A stretch of 64,000 nt of DNA from Photobacterium swingsii (GTDB taxonomy: Bacteria > Pseudomonadota > Gammaproteobacteria > Enterobacterales > Vibrionaceae): contig NZ_AP024852.1 of NCBI RefSeq assembly GCF_024346715.1, positions 682,001 through 746,000 of the forward strand, written 5' to 3'. The notes below the pieces were generated by a model. That model was not told where the DNA came from. It made no database searches and saw only the letters and a list, made by a program, of their open reading frames with translations. A program made the position numbers and the translations under genes. Positions 44,892 to 54,390 of the stretch are shown here, piece after piece (position 1 is the first letter of the stretch; every line of letters starts with the position of its first letter).

Positions 44892-45011
44892 TGCTTGGCG
44901 ACCATAGCATTATGGACCCACCTGATCCCATGCCGAACTCAGTAGTGAAACGTAATAGCGCCGATGGTAGTGTGGGGTCTCCCCATGTGAGAGTAGGTCA
45001 TCGCCAGGCTT
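44892..45011 (+). rRNA. 5S ribosomal RNA
   Basis: About 120 bases with TGCTTGGCG pairing with CGCCAGGCT and the CCGAACTCAGTAGTGAAACG core. The end may be off by one base. Confidence 0.95.
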
Positions 45012-45075
45012 CAAATTTAGATATACGTATTGAACAACGTGTATCGGATAGACAGTTGACTGTTTATCACCGTGT

Positions 45076-45152
45076 GGAGCGGTAGTTCAGTTGGTTAGAA
45101 TACCGGCCTGTCACGCCGGGGGTCGCGGGTTCGAGTCCCGTCCGCTCCGCCA
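45076..45152 (+). tRNA. tRNA-Asp (GTC)
   Basis: 77 bases, acceptor GGAGCGG/CCGCTCC, anticodon GTC at 45110-45112, encoded CCA. Distal gene of the rRNA operon. Confidence 0.96.
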
Positions 45153-45189
45153 CTTATTCAGACAGAGTTAAGTCTTTAAAATAACTAAT

Positions 45190-45266
<77 letters not shown>

Positions 45267-45759
45267 TCTTTAAGGCTCTAGCAGAAATGCTGGAGCCTTT
45301 TTCGTTTCTGGTGTTTAGTGTTCAGCAGCGGATTCACCGCTACCGACAATCAGCGCGTGTTGGGCGTTCGAATCTCTCCACCCCTGCCACCTTTAAGGCT
45401 CTAGCAGAAATGCTGGAGCCTTTTTCGTTTCTGGTGTTTAGTGCTCAAGCAGCGGATTCACCGCTACCGAAAATTAGCGCGTGTGGGAGTTTGGCTCTCT
45501 CCACCCCTGCCATCTTTAAGGCTCTAGCAGAAATGCTGGAGCCTTTTCGTTTCTGGTGTTTAGTGTTCAAGCAGCGGATTCACCGCTACCGACAATCAGC
45601 GCGTGTTGGGCGTTCGGCTCTCTCCACCCCTGCCACCTTTAAGGCGCTAGCAGAAATGCTGGAGCCTTTTTCGTTTCTGGTGTTTAGTGTTCAAGCAGCG
45701 GATTCACCGCTACCGACAATCAGCGCGTGTTGGACGTTCGGCTCTCTCCACCCCTGCCA
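45267..45759 (+). repeat. Four tandem repeats with terminator hairpin and tRNA-Trp remnant
   Basis: Units run 45267-45389, 45390-45512, 45513-45635 (123 bases each) and 45636-45759 (124). Each starts with a hairpin AAGGCTC...GAGCCTT (or a close variant) plus T-run, then a TTTCTGGTGTTTAGTG spacer. The rest is a decayed tRNA-Trp 3' half: GCAGCGGATTC and TGTTGGG...CTCTCCACCCCTGCCA kept, with a block ACCGCTACCGACAATCAGC replacing the anticodon-loop part. The TTCGAAT of the T loop is kept in the first unit and mutated later. A partial fifth unit follows at 45760-45785. The long open frame over it (45206-45766) is a by-product. Confidence 0.9.
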
Positions 45760-45832
45760 TCTTTAAGGCGCTTGCAGAGGCACTGGCGTGTGGAGATGAT
45801 ATGTTGATCTAATATTTAGTTATTTGATACAC

Positions 45833-45862
45833 AAGAACGGCTCACAATATGGGGCCGTTCTT
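45833..45862. terminator. Terminator between the repeat array and the YejM-like gene
   Basis: AAGAACGGC...GCCGTTCTT, a 9-bp stem with a 12-base loop, followed by TGTTTT on the plus strand. It can end both the rRNA operon and the convergent gene. The interval 45760-45832 holds only a degraded repeat end. Confidence 0.7.
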
Positions 45863-45890
45863 TGTTTTAGAGTAAAATAAGTGAATTACT

Positions 45891-47738
45891 TTATGGATTA
45901 GATATGAATTTTATAGATTCTTGTTTTAACTTAAGTATAGCTTGAGTATCTACTTCGCTTATTTTTCTCATGACATTATCTACATTGTAATGAGAGTAAA
46001 TGACACCATTTGAATATATTTTATTTTCAATAAAGTATCCGGTGTCTTTATAGCTAGTTATGATGAATGAACGTTGATCATCAGATTTGTTATTATCTAA
46101 TATATCTATGCCAGAACTAAACGAATTGGCATCATCTTTAACGCCTAAATAGTTTTTTAATAAAGTTGGAGCGATATCTACGTGGGTTGTTGTCTTAGCT
46201 TCGACGCTTTGTGATTTGTTTTTTGGTCGATAGATTATTAGCGGTACTTTCGATTGGTATTTGCTATAGTTTGAACCATGACCCCAATGACCTACCTTAT
46301 TATCATTAAACTCTTCAGCGTGATCGCCTGTAATAATAATAACGGTTTTTTCCAGTTGCCCTGTTTCACGAAGTTTATTTTCTATAGATTCAAATAACGT
46401 ATCAATATAATGTAGTGAGTTTTTATATTTATTAAATACAGAGGTGATAGACTCTTCATTTGTGTTTAAAAATGCAGACTCATTCATTGCGACAGGGGTG
46501 TACTTTTCATGGCTTTCAGGGTAGTCATAAAAACTATGTGAAGAATTATAGAATATAAACTTAAACCAAGGGGTAATAGATTGCTCTGATAAGGATGAAA
46601 TTAATGTATCATTTAAAGCTTTATCATTTTCGAACGATCGTCCATCATCTATATAATGGTAATTATCATCATTTATATCGCCAAAAAAAATAGGCTTAAG
46701 ATTAAATCGCTCTAAGTTTGTTGATGTATAAATATCAATATCATAGTTTAAGTCACTTAGACGCCTTGTAAGTAAGCTTTGGTTTTGCAATGGTTGAGAT
46801 TGAGCATACGTTAGATATGTTGGATGCAAACCAGAAAACAATCCAAATAATCCTGATACAGTCACATTTCCACTACTATAGTGGTTGGTATAGTTTGTCG
46901 CTATTTTTGAAAACTGATACATATTTGGCATAACATCAGGGGTTAAGCTATCAAACCTCCAACTTTCAAGCACAACTAGAAGGATATTCATTCTATCTGC
47001 TACATGTTCAAATTTAAGAGCTTTTTTGGGGTAATCTAGGTTTAAACCTACGTTATCAGTATTAGCTTGATAACCGATACTAGGTATCACTTCAGAGATA
47101 TCACTTACTAGTCCATGTGATGTTGTTGGATAGTAGTAAGGAAATACAGGAGTATGACTTGTTATATTGGTAGTATTGTAATAAAAACCAACAGCATGAA
47201 TGATCTGATTACAAATAAGTATTATCAAAGCAAGCATGTTTATTAATAGGGTTTTACGAGCTTTACTGTTGAACAATACAGGTAGGAAGTTAACGAAAAA
47301 TATAATTGTAGTTACCAGCGTTGATAATAATAGCGCTCCGAAAGAAAATCCAAATCCTTGAAAGTCTTTCATTACCATTTCTAAAAACACAATATCAATG
47401 TGAAAATTATAAATCTTGAAAACAGCTAGATTGGTCAAAAGAAATAGATCTAATATGGATTTTGAAAATAAAGAGAAGTAAACCCCAACTCTCCATATAT
47501 GAAGTGAAGAAGTAATAATAGGTATTATTAAAACTAGAGCATAATAATACAGTGGTATACTATATAAATAGATAGTATCGACTATGCCTGTCGTTTCAAA
47601 AGACATAGCAGCGTAAGATAAAGCAATCGCAATAGTCAGTAAGCCACTAAACAAAAATGTGTTATAGGTTTCTTTTAGGTTAATAACCACTTGCTGGAAA
47701 GGGCTAAATAGAAAGTTTTTTTTATCGTTCTCTTTCAT
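45891..47738 (-). CDS. YejM/PbgA-like inner-membrane sulfatase-fold protein
   Basis: A 615-residue protein: about five membrane helices in residues 28-183, then a periplasmic alkaline-phosphatase/sulfatase-fold domain from about 250 (MNILLVVLESWRFDSL). The segment YSSGNVTVSGLFGLFSGLHP resembles YejM, which senses or regulates lipopolysaccharide levels. ITGDHAEEFNDNKVGHWGHG supplies the C-terminal metal-site motif. YejM itself is thought not to hydrolyse substrate; here TGDHAEE is intact but the nucleophile is not certain. Base composition is clearly more AT-rich than the neighbours, suggesting transfer. It might instead be a phosphoethanolamine- or glycerophosphate-transferase. Confidence 0.75.
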   Translation of the reverse strand: MKENDKKNFLFSPFQQVVINLKETYNTFLFSGLLTIAIALSYAAMSFETTGIVDTIYLYSIPLYYYALVLIIPIITSSLHIWRVGVYFSLFSKSILDLFLLTNLAVFKIYNFHIDIVFLEMVMKDFQGFGFSFGALLLSTLVTTIIFFVNFLPVLFNSKARKTLLINMLALIILICNQIIHAVGFYYNTTNITSHTPVFPYYYPTTSHGLVSDISEVIPSIGYQANTDNVGLNLDYPKKALKFEHVADRMNILLVVLESWRFDSLTPDVMPNMYQFSKIATNYTNHYSSGNVTVSGLFGLFSGLHPTYLTYAQSQPLQNQSLLTRRLSDLNYDIDIYTSTNLERFNLKPIFFGDINDDNYHYIDDGRSFENDKALNDTLISSLSEQSITPWFKFIFYNSSHSFYDYPESHEKYTPVAMNESAFLNTNEESITSVFNKYKNSLHYIDTLFESIENKLRETGQLEKTVIIITGDHAEEFNDNKVGHWGHGSNYSKYQSKVPLIIYRPKNKSQSVEAKTTTHVDIAPTLLKNYLGVKDDANSFSSGIDILDNNKSDDQRSFIITSYKDTGYFIENKIYSNGVIYSHYNVDNVMRKISEVDTQAILKLKQESIKFISNP

Positions 47739-47897
47739 ATGAATGTCTAAAGTAATATGTTTATCAAAAGCGGCAATCCTAGCATGAAATAGTTGGTGGT
47801 AGGTGCGAAAATTAGCTTTGTAAGTGATAAGTGTAAATTTATTTTTTCTCTAAGTATTAATGACTTAACGAGTGTTGCTTTATTACACTTTCGACTG

Positions 47898-47912
47898 AGA
47901 TAATAACTATCA
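47898..47912. promoter_or_regulatory. Possible Fur box upstream of the YejM-like gene
   Basis: AGATAATAACTATCA matches the 7-1-7 Fur pattern TGATAAT-A-ATTATCA at 13 of 15 positions. It is 160 bases before the gene start. In such AT-rich DNA a chance match is possible. Confidence 0.3.
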
Positions 47913-48170
47913 CTCTTTAATTAGATGATATCGATAAAGTAAAAGTTACTTAGTTTGTTTGTTATCTGTAAATTTGATGTGGTTCTGGTTTGGTATTGAC
48001 TCCAGTATTTCTACTTATTTATATACAGCTGAATCCACTTCTCAGTTGTTTTTATATATATAATTATTTCGAAATCGCGATTTGTATGTCTTATGAAGTG
48101 TATCTGTAATGAGTTCTCATCAGTGCAGTTACATCTTTTTGATTTTGGCCGTTAAGAGGGGCTTTATCGG

Positions 48171-48228
48171 TTTTAGGCGCTAGCTGAAGTGCTGGCGCCT
48201 TTTCATTTCGAGTGTTTATGATCAAAAG
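48171..48228 (+). repeat. Isolated copy of the hairpin unit of the tRNA-Trp array
   Basis: AGGCGCTAGC...GCTGGCGCC plus TTTT and a TTTCGAGTGTTTA tail matches the first 50 or so bases of the repeat units at 45267-45759 (about 80 per cent by eye, with the AGGCGCTAGC form of unit 4). No tRNA remnant is seen with it. It marks the far side of the AT-rich gene. Confidence 0.65.
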
Positions 48229-48293
48229 ATAGGCTGTGTTTATTGCTAGAGTTGATGATTTGCTAAGATCATTAGGCTTATAAGGCAATGCCC

Positions 48294-48623
48294 TTAGTAT
48301 TTTGAGCATTCAACGCTTTCTGGTTTACAAAACATATCATCGTTAGAGTCAGTGCATTGATCGATAATGCTTGCGATTGCTTGCCCTCGGCTGGTTGAAC
48401 GTTCTCTGTATTCCTTAGTAAAGACACTCAGTCGGCACTGATACATATGCTGTGCTGAGTTGCTGTTCTGATTTTGGTTATTCAGTTGAGCCTGAAGTTT
48501 ATATACTTGCTGAGTCAGTTGGCTTACTTGATACTCCAGTGCAGTGATGCGACTATCATGATCGCTGTTTGCATATAGAGCAGGTACAAAGATTAGGAAT
48601 AATAGCGGTATAAGTTTATTCAT
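48294..48623 (-). CDS. Small periplasmic coiled-coil protein, unknown
   Basis: A 109-residue hypothetical with a signal peptide (cleavage about LYA-NSD). A heptad-like helix follows, residues about 28-52 (ITALEYQVSQLTQQVYKLQAQL), resembling the N-terminal coiled coil of YbgF/CpoB. A C-terminal part with four Cys could form two disulfides. I do not recognise the family. The gene stands alone between divergent neighbours. Confidence 0.65.
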   Translation of the reverse strand: MNKLIPLLFLIFVPALYANSDHDSRITALEYQVSQLTQQVYKLQAQLNNQNQNSNSAQHMYQCRLSVFTKEYRERSTSRGQAIASIIDQCTDSNDDMFCKPESVECSKY

Positions 48624-48778
48624 GGGAGTGGTTTAATTGTTCGCTGTTTTATTGTGTGTTTGAGCTTAACAAAATTTACCTTAAGACAAAATAACCAGTA
48701 AAAGGCATCTAAAGTTGGTGTGGAAAACGCATAGGAGGTGATATCTTGTGATTTTCATATATAAACACTGGAACAACC

Positions 48779-49114
48779 ATGCCTCACCTTCGTTTTCGTG
48801 CAATCGATACGCAGCATGTACAAGCGATCTCTATTCAGCTTGTTGATGCGCTACAACCATTGATGAACTGCCCTCGAGAAGATTTTACGATCGAACATAT
48901 ACCTTCAACCTTCGTTTTTGACGGTAAGGTTTCTCAAGCATATCCTTTTGTTGAAGTATTTTGGTTCGATCGTGGCCAAGAGGTTCAAGATGCTGTTGCT
49001 GTGCATCTTACAGCGCTTGTTCGTCAAGCGATGGCAAATGAGAACCAAGATGTTGCTGTTATTTTTACAGCGCTAACACCAGGTGCTTATTATGATAATG
49101 GCGAGCATTATTAA
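48779..49114 (+). CDS. DUF1904 family protein
   Basis: A 111-residue cytoplasmic protein. MPHLRFRAIDTQHVQ with the FVEVFWFDRGQEVQD and LTPGAYYDNGEHY segments matches the DUF1904 family as I remember it, which has a tautomerase-like fold but no proven function. An ACTGGAACAACC stretch precedes the ATG, with a weak ribosome-binding site. A terminator follows. Confidence 0.78.
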   Translation: MPHLRFRAIDTQHVQAISIQLVDALQPLMNCPREDFTIEHIPSTFVFDGKVSQAYPFVEVFWFDRGQEVQDAVAVHLTALVRQAMANENQDVAVIFTALTPGAYYDNGEHY

Positions 49115-49160
49115 TAGGTGCGCGGTAAGATACGTCGATAAGTGACGCTACTGTTAGATG

Positions 49161-49188
49161 AAGCATAAGTGAGAACTTATGCTTTTTT
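49161..49188 (+). terminator. Terminator after DUF1904 gene, directly before yafD
   Basis: AAGCATAAGT-GAGA-ACTTATGCTT is a 10-bp stem followed by six T. The Shine-Dalgarno sequence of yafD begins three bases later, so yafD must be transcribed through it or start inside it. Confidence 0.85.
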
Positions 49189-49200
49189 ATTGGAGGTAAA

Positions 49201-50082
49201 ATGGCGCGTTATATACGAATTTTAGTATCTATTATTCTACTAGCGATAATAAGCGTTGTTAGTTTTACAGAGTGGTCATTTAAAGTGACTGAAACACCTG
49301 AAGTGGCTGCTGATATAAAGAGTGTGATGCCACAGTATTCATACAACTGCGTAGACAAGGATCATGTCTTACCGCTTGATCGTAATGGTGAGCTGGACGT
49401 TACTGTATGGAATATTTATAAACAGCAGCGTGAAAACTGGCAAAAAGCACTGAAAGAATACAGTGCCGATAGTCAGTTGGTATTATTACAAGAAGCTAAT
49501 CTTACTCTTGGTTTAGCTGAGTATCTACGCAATGCTTCATGGCAAGTTACCATGGCTAATGCATTTAAGTTCTTAGATACATCGGCAGGCGTTATGAATT
49601 TATCGAGTGCGAGTGCAAATAAAACCTGTGCTTACCTGTCAATGGAGCCTTGGTTACGGTTACCTAAATCGGCGCTCTTTGCACGTTATCAGTTATCTAA
49701 CGGGCAAGCTTTAGCGGTTGTTAATTTGCATGGTGTGAATTTCACCTTGGGTGTTGAAGAATATGAAGACCAGATGGCAAAGCTGGAACGTGTATTAGCG
49801 AGCCATACTGGCCCTATGATTTTAGCAGGTGATTTTAATAGCTGGCGTCAAGCAAGGTTAGATATTGTAGAGGCGATGAGGGAAAGGCTAGGGCTACGAG
49901 AGATAGAGCTGGGTAATGATCAACGGATCAAAATACTTGGCCAGCCATTAGATCATTTGTATTACCGAGGTTTGATACTTAAAAAAGCGGAGGCACCATT
50001 AACTGATGCCTCCGATCATAATCCTATTATTGCGAGCTTTAAGATTACGCCAGCGCGATCATCAGTGGCCACACAACAATAA
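49201..50082 (+). CDS. yafD: UPF0294 family endonuclease/exonuclease/phosphatase-fold protein YafD
   Basis: A 293-residue protein with one N-terminal membrane helix followed by an endonuclease/exonuclease/phosphatase domain. Catalytic-type motifs are QEANL (Glu), AGDFNSW (Asp-Asn) and SDHNPI (Asp-His). It resembles E. coli YafD, whose function is not settled. GGAGGT stands before the ATG. The 3' end overlaps the convergent Yip1 gene by 38 bases. The yafD-mltD-gloB-yafS-rnhA-dnaQ neighbourhood is conserved. Confidence 0.9.
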   Translation: MARYIRILVSIILLAIISVVSFTEWSFKVTETPEVAADIKSVMPQYSYNCVDKDHVLPLDRNGELDVTVWNIYKQQRENWQKALKEYSADSQLVLLQEANLTLGLAEYLRNASWQVTMANAFKFLDTSAGVMNLSSASANKTCAYLSMEPWLRLPKSALFARYQLSNGQALAVVNLHGVNFTLGVEEYEDQMAKLERVLASHTGPMILAGDFNSWRQARLDIVEAMRERLGLREIELGNDQRIKILGQPLDHLYYRGLILKKAEAPLTDASDHNPIIASFKITPARSSVATQQ

Positions 50083-50734
50083 CCAGCAACCAAGGTAGTG
50101 CTGCAACTATGATAGCTTTGGCACGATCAAAGTCTGTCCATGCGCCAACAGCCGCATAGGTCAGTGCAATATACCAAGGTGCTAACAATGGCATGGTCGT
50201 CATGAAAGGCGACCATGGATTGTTTAGTGGTAACTTAAGTAGGCCGTTAAAGCTGTTTAGATCGGCTGCATTTGGCAATATGTTTGCCGGATTAAACATA
50301 ATGTTTATATAGCTGGCGAGATCGCCAATAACCGATGGCATCATGATAAAGCATGATGCTGCTAGCCATTTGCCAAAACTGATCGTGTACTGGCTACCTT
50401 TAGTCGCAAGGTTTAACCATAGCGCTAAGATAAATAGTACAGCGGTACGCCCAACAAGATCACTGAATACTTCACCGGCAAGCAGTACTTCTTTGGTGAG
50501 CCAAGCTTGCTGGACCTCATGATCAACATTGCTTAGCTGTGCTGTCAGTGCTTGCTGTAACCAAGGTAAATCAACATTGTTGAAATAGGCCCCCCACATA
50601 ATAACGGAGCCAAACATGATCAGAAGATACGCTAGCCATGACCATTTGGGACGTTCATGAACAGCCGCAAAACAGTCGATAGGAGAACGGAAAATATCGA
50701 CTATTGCTACGAGTGGGTTTTTAGACGGGCTCAT
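50045..50734 (-). CDS. Yip1 family inner-membrane protein
   Basis: A 229-residue membrane protein with about five helices. The start NPLVAIVDIFRSPIDCFAAVHERPKWSW and the layout are typical of the Yip1/DUF1282 family. Function is unknown. Its ATG overlaps the mltD stop in an ATGA (50731-50734), so it is coupled to mltD. Confidence 0.8.
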   Translation of the reverse strand: MSPSKNPLVAIVDIFRSPIDCFAAVHERPKWSWLAYLLIMFGSVIMWGAYFNNVDLPWLQQALTAQLSNVDHEVQQAWLTKEVLLAGEVFSDLVGRTAVLFILALWLNLATKGSQYTISFGKWLAASCFIMMPSVIGDLASYINIMFNPANILPNAADLNSFNGLLKLPLNNPWSPFMTTMPLLAPWYIALTYAAVGAWTDFDRAKAIIVAALPWLLVIVVWPLMIALA

Positions 50735-52299
50735 ACGCTTACCTTAGTCACATCAACATACAGTTTGAGTTGCTGGCCTGGCTTTAGGTATTTTTGGCCA
50801 CTTAGCTGGTTCCATTTTACAACGTCAGCGACTTTAACTTTATAACGTTTTGCAATCGTACTTAGATTATCGCCTTGGCGGATTTTGTAATAAACCGTGC
50901 GGATTATTTCACCATCGTTACTGTCTTTCCAAATGGTTAGTTTCTGACCGATACGCAGAGTTTTCTTTTTACTTAAACCATTCCACTTGGTTAATTGGTC
51001 GATGGATACATTCTGTTTGCGGGCAATGGTCCACAAGCTGTCACCAGATTTTACTTTGTAGATGGTACGGTAACCACCGCCATGACTACTTTGACTGCGT
51101 ACTTGCTGAAGTGCTGTTGATAGTTCGCTACTTTGACCATCTTGAAGTGCAACAGGGATCAGGATGTGCTTACCAACACGAATGTTTGTGTTTGTCATGT
51201 TGTTTGCACGTTGGATTTGCTTCACTGAAGTGTGATTACGCTTCGCTAATACGCTGAGTGAGTCACCAGGCTTGACTTTATGGCGAACAACTTTCATGCC
51301 TTGATGGTTACTCGCAGCAAATTGTTTATTAAAGCGAGCCACCTTATTAATAGGCAGTAGCAGGTCGTTATTGTTATCAGGCGATGTCGCCCAAGAGTTA
51401 TACGCTGGATTTAGTTTTTGTAACTCAGCCGTTTTAATACCGGCATAACGCGCTGCCATGCCTAAATCCATTTGAATGCCGGGTTTAACGACGGCCACAG
51501 CAGGTTTATTCGCTACCATAGGGATAGACAAACCATACTTCTTCTGGTTTTTAATCACATCAGCAACGGCATAAAGCTTAGGAACATAGCCACTGGTTTC
51601 TTTTGGTAAACTCAGTGACCAAAAATCAGTAGGCTTGCCTGCGGCTTTGTTATTGCGAATTGCACGGAATACTCGACCTTCCCCTGTGTTGTAGGCGGCA
51701 AGCGCATGCTGCCAGTTGCCATCAAACTTACGGTTAAGGTACTCGAGAAGGTCTAGCGCAGCACGTGTTGACTCTACAACATCGCGGCGACCGTCATACC
51801 ACCAGTTTTGCTCTAAGCCAAAGCTACGGCCTGTAGGGGGCGTAATTTGCCAAAGACCAGCAGCACGGCCATGCGAGTAGGCAAATTGGTCAAATGAGCT
51901 TTCAACGATAGGCAAGAGTGCAAGCTCGAGCGGTAGATCTCGCTCTTCAACCGCTTCAACAATTAAGTACAAGAAAGGTTCTGCGCGTTTCGCGACAGTT
52001 TCAAGATGGTTTGGATGTTTTAGGTACCAGTTGCGGTAGCGTCGAACATCTTTATTTTCTGGGATGGCATCGGTATCGATTTGCATACCAATACGAAGCC
52101 ACAAGTCTTCTTGTTCTTGTGGCGTGATCACTTTGATTTCTGGTTTGACAACAGGAGGAGTGACAACAGTCTTCGCAGGTTTAATCTGCGTTGAAGCCTC
52201 TTTGGGCTCTTGATTTGTATTTGCTTGTTCTTCTACTGTATTTGTTAATTGGCAACCAGCCAGAAATAGCGCACTTGCTAAAAAAAATCGGGACTTCAT
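50731..52299 (-). CDS. mltD: Membrane-bound lytic murein transglycosylase D
   Basis: An outer-membrane lipoprotein that cleaves peptidoglycan to 1,6-anhydromuropeptides. The lipobox is LAGC with Cys16. The SLT domain follows, with catalytic Glu133 in LLPIVESSFDQFAYSHGRAAG. Three LysM peptidoglycan-binding domains lie at about 337-383, 412-457 and 469-516. At 522 residues it is somewhat longer than the two-LysM enterobacterial protein. Neighbour of gloB as in enterobacteria. Confidence 0.96.
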   Translation of the reverse strand: MKSRFFLASALFLAGCQLTNTVEEQANTNQEPKEASTQIKPAKTVVTPPVVKPEIKVITPQEQEDLWLRIGMQIDTDAIPENKDVRRYRNWYLKHPNHLETVAKRAEPFLYLIVEAVEERDLPLELALLPIVESSFDQFAYSHGRAAGLWQITPPTGRSFGLEQNWWYDGRRDVVESTRAALDLLEYLNRKFDGNWQHALAAYNTGEGRVFRAIRNNKAAGKPTDFWSLSLPKETSGYVPKLYAVADVIKNQKKYGLSIPMVANKPAVAVVKPGIQMDLGMAARYAGIKTAELQKLNPAYNSWATSPDNNNDLLLPINKVARFNKQFAASNHQGMKVVRHKVKPGDSLSVLAKRNHTSVKQIQRANNMTNTNIRVGKHILIPVALQDGQSSELSTALQQVRSQSSHGGGYRTIYKVKSGDSLWTIARKQNVSIDQLTKWNGLSKKKTLRIGQKLTIWKDSNDGEIIRTVYYKIRQGDNLSTIAKRYKVKVADVVKWNQLSGQKYLKPGQQLKLYVDVTKVSV

Positions 52300-52369
52300 T
52301 GTTCCTGCCTAAAGCCAAAATGGTTGGTGATAATACTTGTCCAACCACCTTAGTGACAAGTGACACAGG

Positions 52370-53128
52370 TCAAAATTCGTCTTTCCAACGACGTAGTGCT
52401 GCGAAGGTTTCAAGGTCACTGTCATTAACTGCCTTATCAGCAACGCTTTTTTTGATACTTGGTTGATCACAGCGTAAGAAAGGATTAATTAATTTTTCTT
52501 GTCCCATAGTGGATGGGATAGTGCTAATCCCTTGGGCTCGCTTACGGCTGACTTCTTCACGGTAGCGTTGTAGATGTGGATTGGTCTGTTCTGCGACTAG
52601 CGCAAAAGATAAATTGCTCGAGGTGTATTCATGCGCACAATAGACTTCAGTTTCGTCAGGCAGCGCAGCAAGCTTTTGTAGTGAATTAAACATTTGTTCA
52701 GGTGTGCCTTCAAATAAACGACCGCAACCTGCAGAGAAGAGAGTGTCACCACAGAAAAGCTTTTCATCACCGACATAAGCGACATGACCAAGGGTGTGTC
52801 CAGGTAAGCCCAATACCATAAAACGCTCGCCAAAGAGTTCGACCTGATCACCGTCAGATACTGACTGGGATAACCCTGGAATCGGCTCGTTGGCTGGCCC
52901 TACGATATTACACTGTGGTGCATAGCGCTTTAGTTCGCTGATCCCACCAATGTGATCATGGTGATGGTGCGTAATTAAGATGGCATCCAAAGTGAGTTGT
53001 TGCTCTTCTAATACCTTGATAACAGGGGTGGCATCGCCGGGGTCGACAACCACACAATGATTATCTTGACTGTGAATTAGCCAGATGTAATTGTCATTAA
53101 ATGCAGGTATGCTTTGAATCGTTAGCAT
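52370..53128 (-). CDS. gloB: Hydroxyacylglutathione hydrolase (glyoxalase II)
   Basis: A metallo-beta-lactamase-fold enzyme that hydrolyses S-lactoylglutathione in methylglyoxal detoxification. The metal motif is [10 protein letters not shown], and the further ligands are in GHTLGHV and [20 protein letters not shown] 53128, with GGAGAC upstream, gives 252 residues. A TTG five codons earlier is open but overlaps the ribosome-binding site. Confidence 0.96.
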   Translation of the reverse strand: MLTIQSIPAFNDNYIWLIHSQDNHCVVVDPGDATPVIKVLEEQQLTLDAILITHHHHDHIGGISELKRYAPQCNIVGPANEPIPGLSQSVSDGDQVELFGERFMVLGLPGHTLGHVAYVGDEKLFCGDTLFSAGCGRLFEGTPEQMFNSLQKLAALPDETEVYCAHEYTSSNLSFALVAEQTNPHLQRYREEVSRKRAQGISTIPSTMGQEKLINPFLRCDQPSIKKSVADKAVNDSDLETFAALRRWKDEF

Positions 53129-53167
53129 TAAATTTGTCTCCAACCTTTAAGGTATTGAGCAATACAT

Positions 53168-53878
53168 ATGAAGCCAGCGCGGACATTAAAACATATTGAA
53201 GCGCCATACACTTGGTCACAAGTGAAGCATGGCGAATGGATGGCGGAGCAGCTACAGGCACATCTTGATGAGTGGTGTCCAAAGCTGTTTGGCTATCATA
53301 TGCTGAAACTTGGAGGGCTCAGTTGTGAACTCGCTAGTGGGCATTGTAACATCCAACATCAGGTATGTATTGATCAGTATAATCCGTTACATAACGTCAT
53401 CGCAGATACGCTGCACTTGCCTTTTGTAAAAAAATCGTTTGATACCTGTTTACTCGCGCACCAGCTTGATTATTGTAATGATCCTCACCGTTTGTTGCGT
53501 GAAGTTGATCGCGTTATGGTTGATGATGGCTATTTGATCTTAACGGGGTCAAACCCTGTGAGCTGGCTCGGTGTGAAAGGTCTACTGCCTTGGAATAGGA
53601 AGAAGTATCCGTGGAATGGGCAAATGTTCATGCCTATGCGGGTAAAAGATTGGCTGGGCGTTCTGAATTATGAAGTGGTTTACAGCGATAAGTTTGCCAT
53701 ACTTCCAGCTACTCGCCATCTTGCATGTTCAGCGTGGGCGGAAAGTGCACTGTCGGAGCACTTTCCATCGCTAGGTGGGCTGTACTTTATTGTTGCAAGA
53801 AAACGGACTTACCCACTGAAACCGATCAAACCGACGTGGAAATTGCGGCGTCAATTAGCCCCATTACGTGTTAACTAA
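53168..53878 (+). CDS. yafS: SAM-dependent methyltransferase YafS
   Basis: A 236-residue class I methyltransferase-like protein: [47 protein letters not shown] is the motif II-III region. The glycine-rich SAM motif is poorly kept ([11 protein letters not shown]). It corresponds in position and sequence to YafS of enterobacteria, substrate unknown. It is divergent from gloB and its stop overlaps that of rnhA by four bases. Confidence 0.88.
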   Translation: MKPARTLKHIEAPYTWSQVKHGEWMAEQLQAHLDEWCPKLFGYHMLKLGGLSCELASGHCNIQHQVCIDQYNPLHNVIADTLHLPFVKKSFDTCLLAHQLDYCNDPHRLLREVDRVMVDDGYLILTGSNPVSWLGVKGLLPWNRKKYPWNGQMFMPMRVKDWLGVLNYEVVYSDKFAILPATRHLACSAWAESALSEHFPSLGGLYFIVARKRTYPLKPIKPTWKLRRQLAPLRVN

Positions 53879-54339
53879 GCGGCTTGGTAACCTTCATCTG
53901 GTTGTGTTGGCGATTCAGCTGCCGCACGTGCTAAATCATCACAACGCTCATTCTCTGGGTGACCTGCGTGCCCCTTAACCCAGTGCCAACTCACGGTATG
54001 GCGTTGGGTTTCAGCATCGAGTTGCTGCCATAAATCGGCATTTTTGACGGGCTTCTTATCTGCGGTTTGCCATCCACGTTTTTTCCAATTATGAATCCAC
54101 TGCGTAATGCCTTGGCGGACATATTGGCTATCGGTAGTTAAATCGACCATGCACGGTTCTTTTAAGCTGGCTAATCCTACGATGGCTGCGAGTAGCTCCA
54201 TACGATTGTTTGTTGTCATGAAATAGCCTGCGGAAAGTTCTTTTTCGTGTTGTTTATAGCGTAAAACTGTCCCGTATCCACCTGGACCTGGGTTACCTAA
54301 ACACGATCCGTCTGTGAAAATGTCTACCTGCTTGGCCAT
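53875..54339 (-). CDS. rnhA: Ribonuclease HI
   Basis: It degrades RNA in RNA-DNA hybrids. The catalytic acids are seen in FTDGSC, NRMELLA, TTDSQYV and ERCDDLA. The ATG at 54339 ([13 protein letters not shown]) gives 154 residues, the normal length; the longer frame up to 54591 would overlap dnaQ. It is divergent from dnaQ with 51 bases between starts, so the two promoters must overlap. Confidence 0.97.
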   Translation of the reverse strand: MAKQVDIFTDGSCLGNPGPGGYGTVLRYKQHEKELSAGYFMTTNNRMELLAAIVGLASLKEPCMVDLTTDSQYVRQGITQWIHNWKKRGWQTADKKPVKNADLWQQLDAETQRHTVSWHWVKGHAGHPENERCDDLARAAAESPTQPDEGYQAA

Positions 54340-54390
54340 ATTTGATAGTATGCGTCTTAGAGAAAACTTGAGTCTGACACAATCGCCATT

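Larger units (their letters stand above)
47739..48293. other. AT-rich intergenic region
   Basis: A 555-base gap, very AT-rich. Besides the possible Fur box at 47898 and the repeat-like hairpin at 48171, listed separately, I see no gene. A frame of 72 codons at 48091-48309 (minus strand) runs through the hairpin and overlaps the next gene; it is not supported. Confidence 0.6.

Noticed and set aside
45267..45759. Possible CRISPR array
   Set aside because: The 123-bp units are contiguous with no variable spacers and derive from tRNA-Trp; no cas genes are near.
48091..48309. 72-codon frame on the minus strand
   Set aside because: Runs through the terminator-like hairpin and overlaps the end of the periplasmic protein gene; no ribosome-binding site seen.
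50850..51257. 135-codon frame antisense to mltD
   Set aside because: Lies wholly opposite the LysM coding region; the composition is that of a shadow frame.
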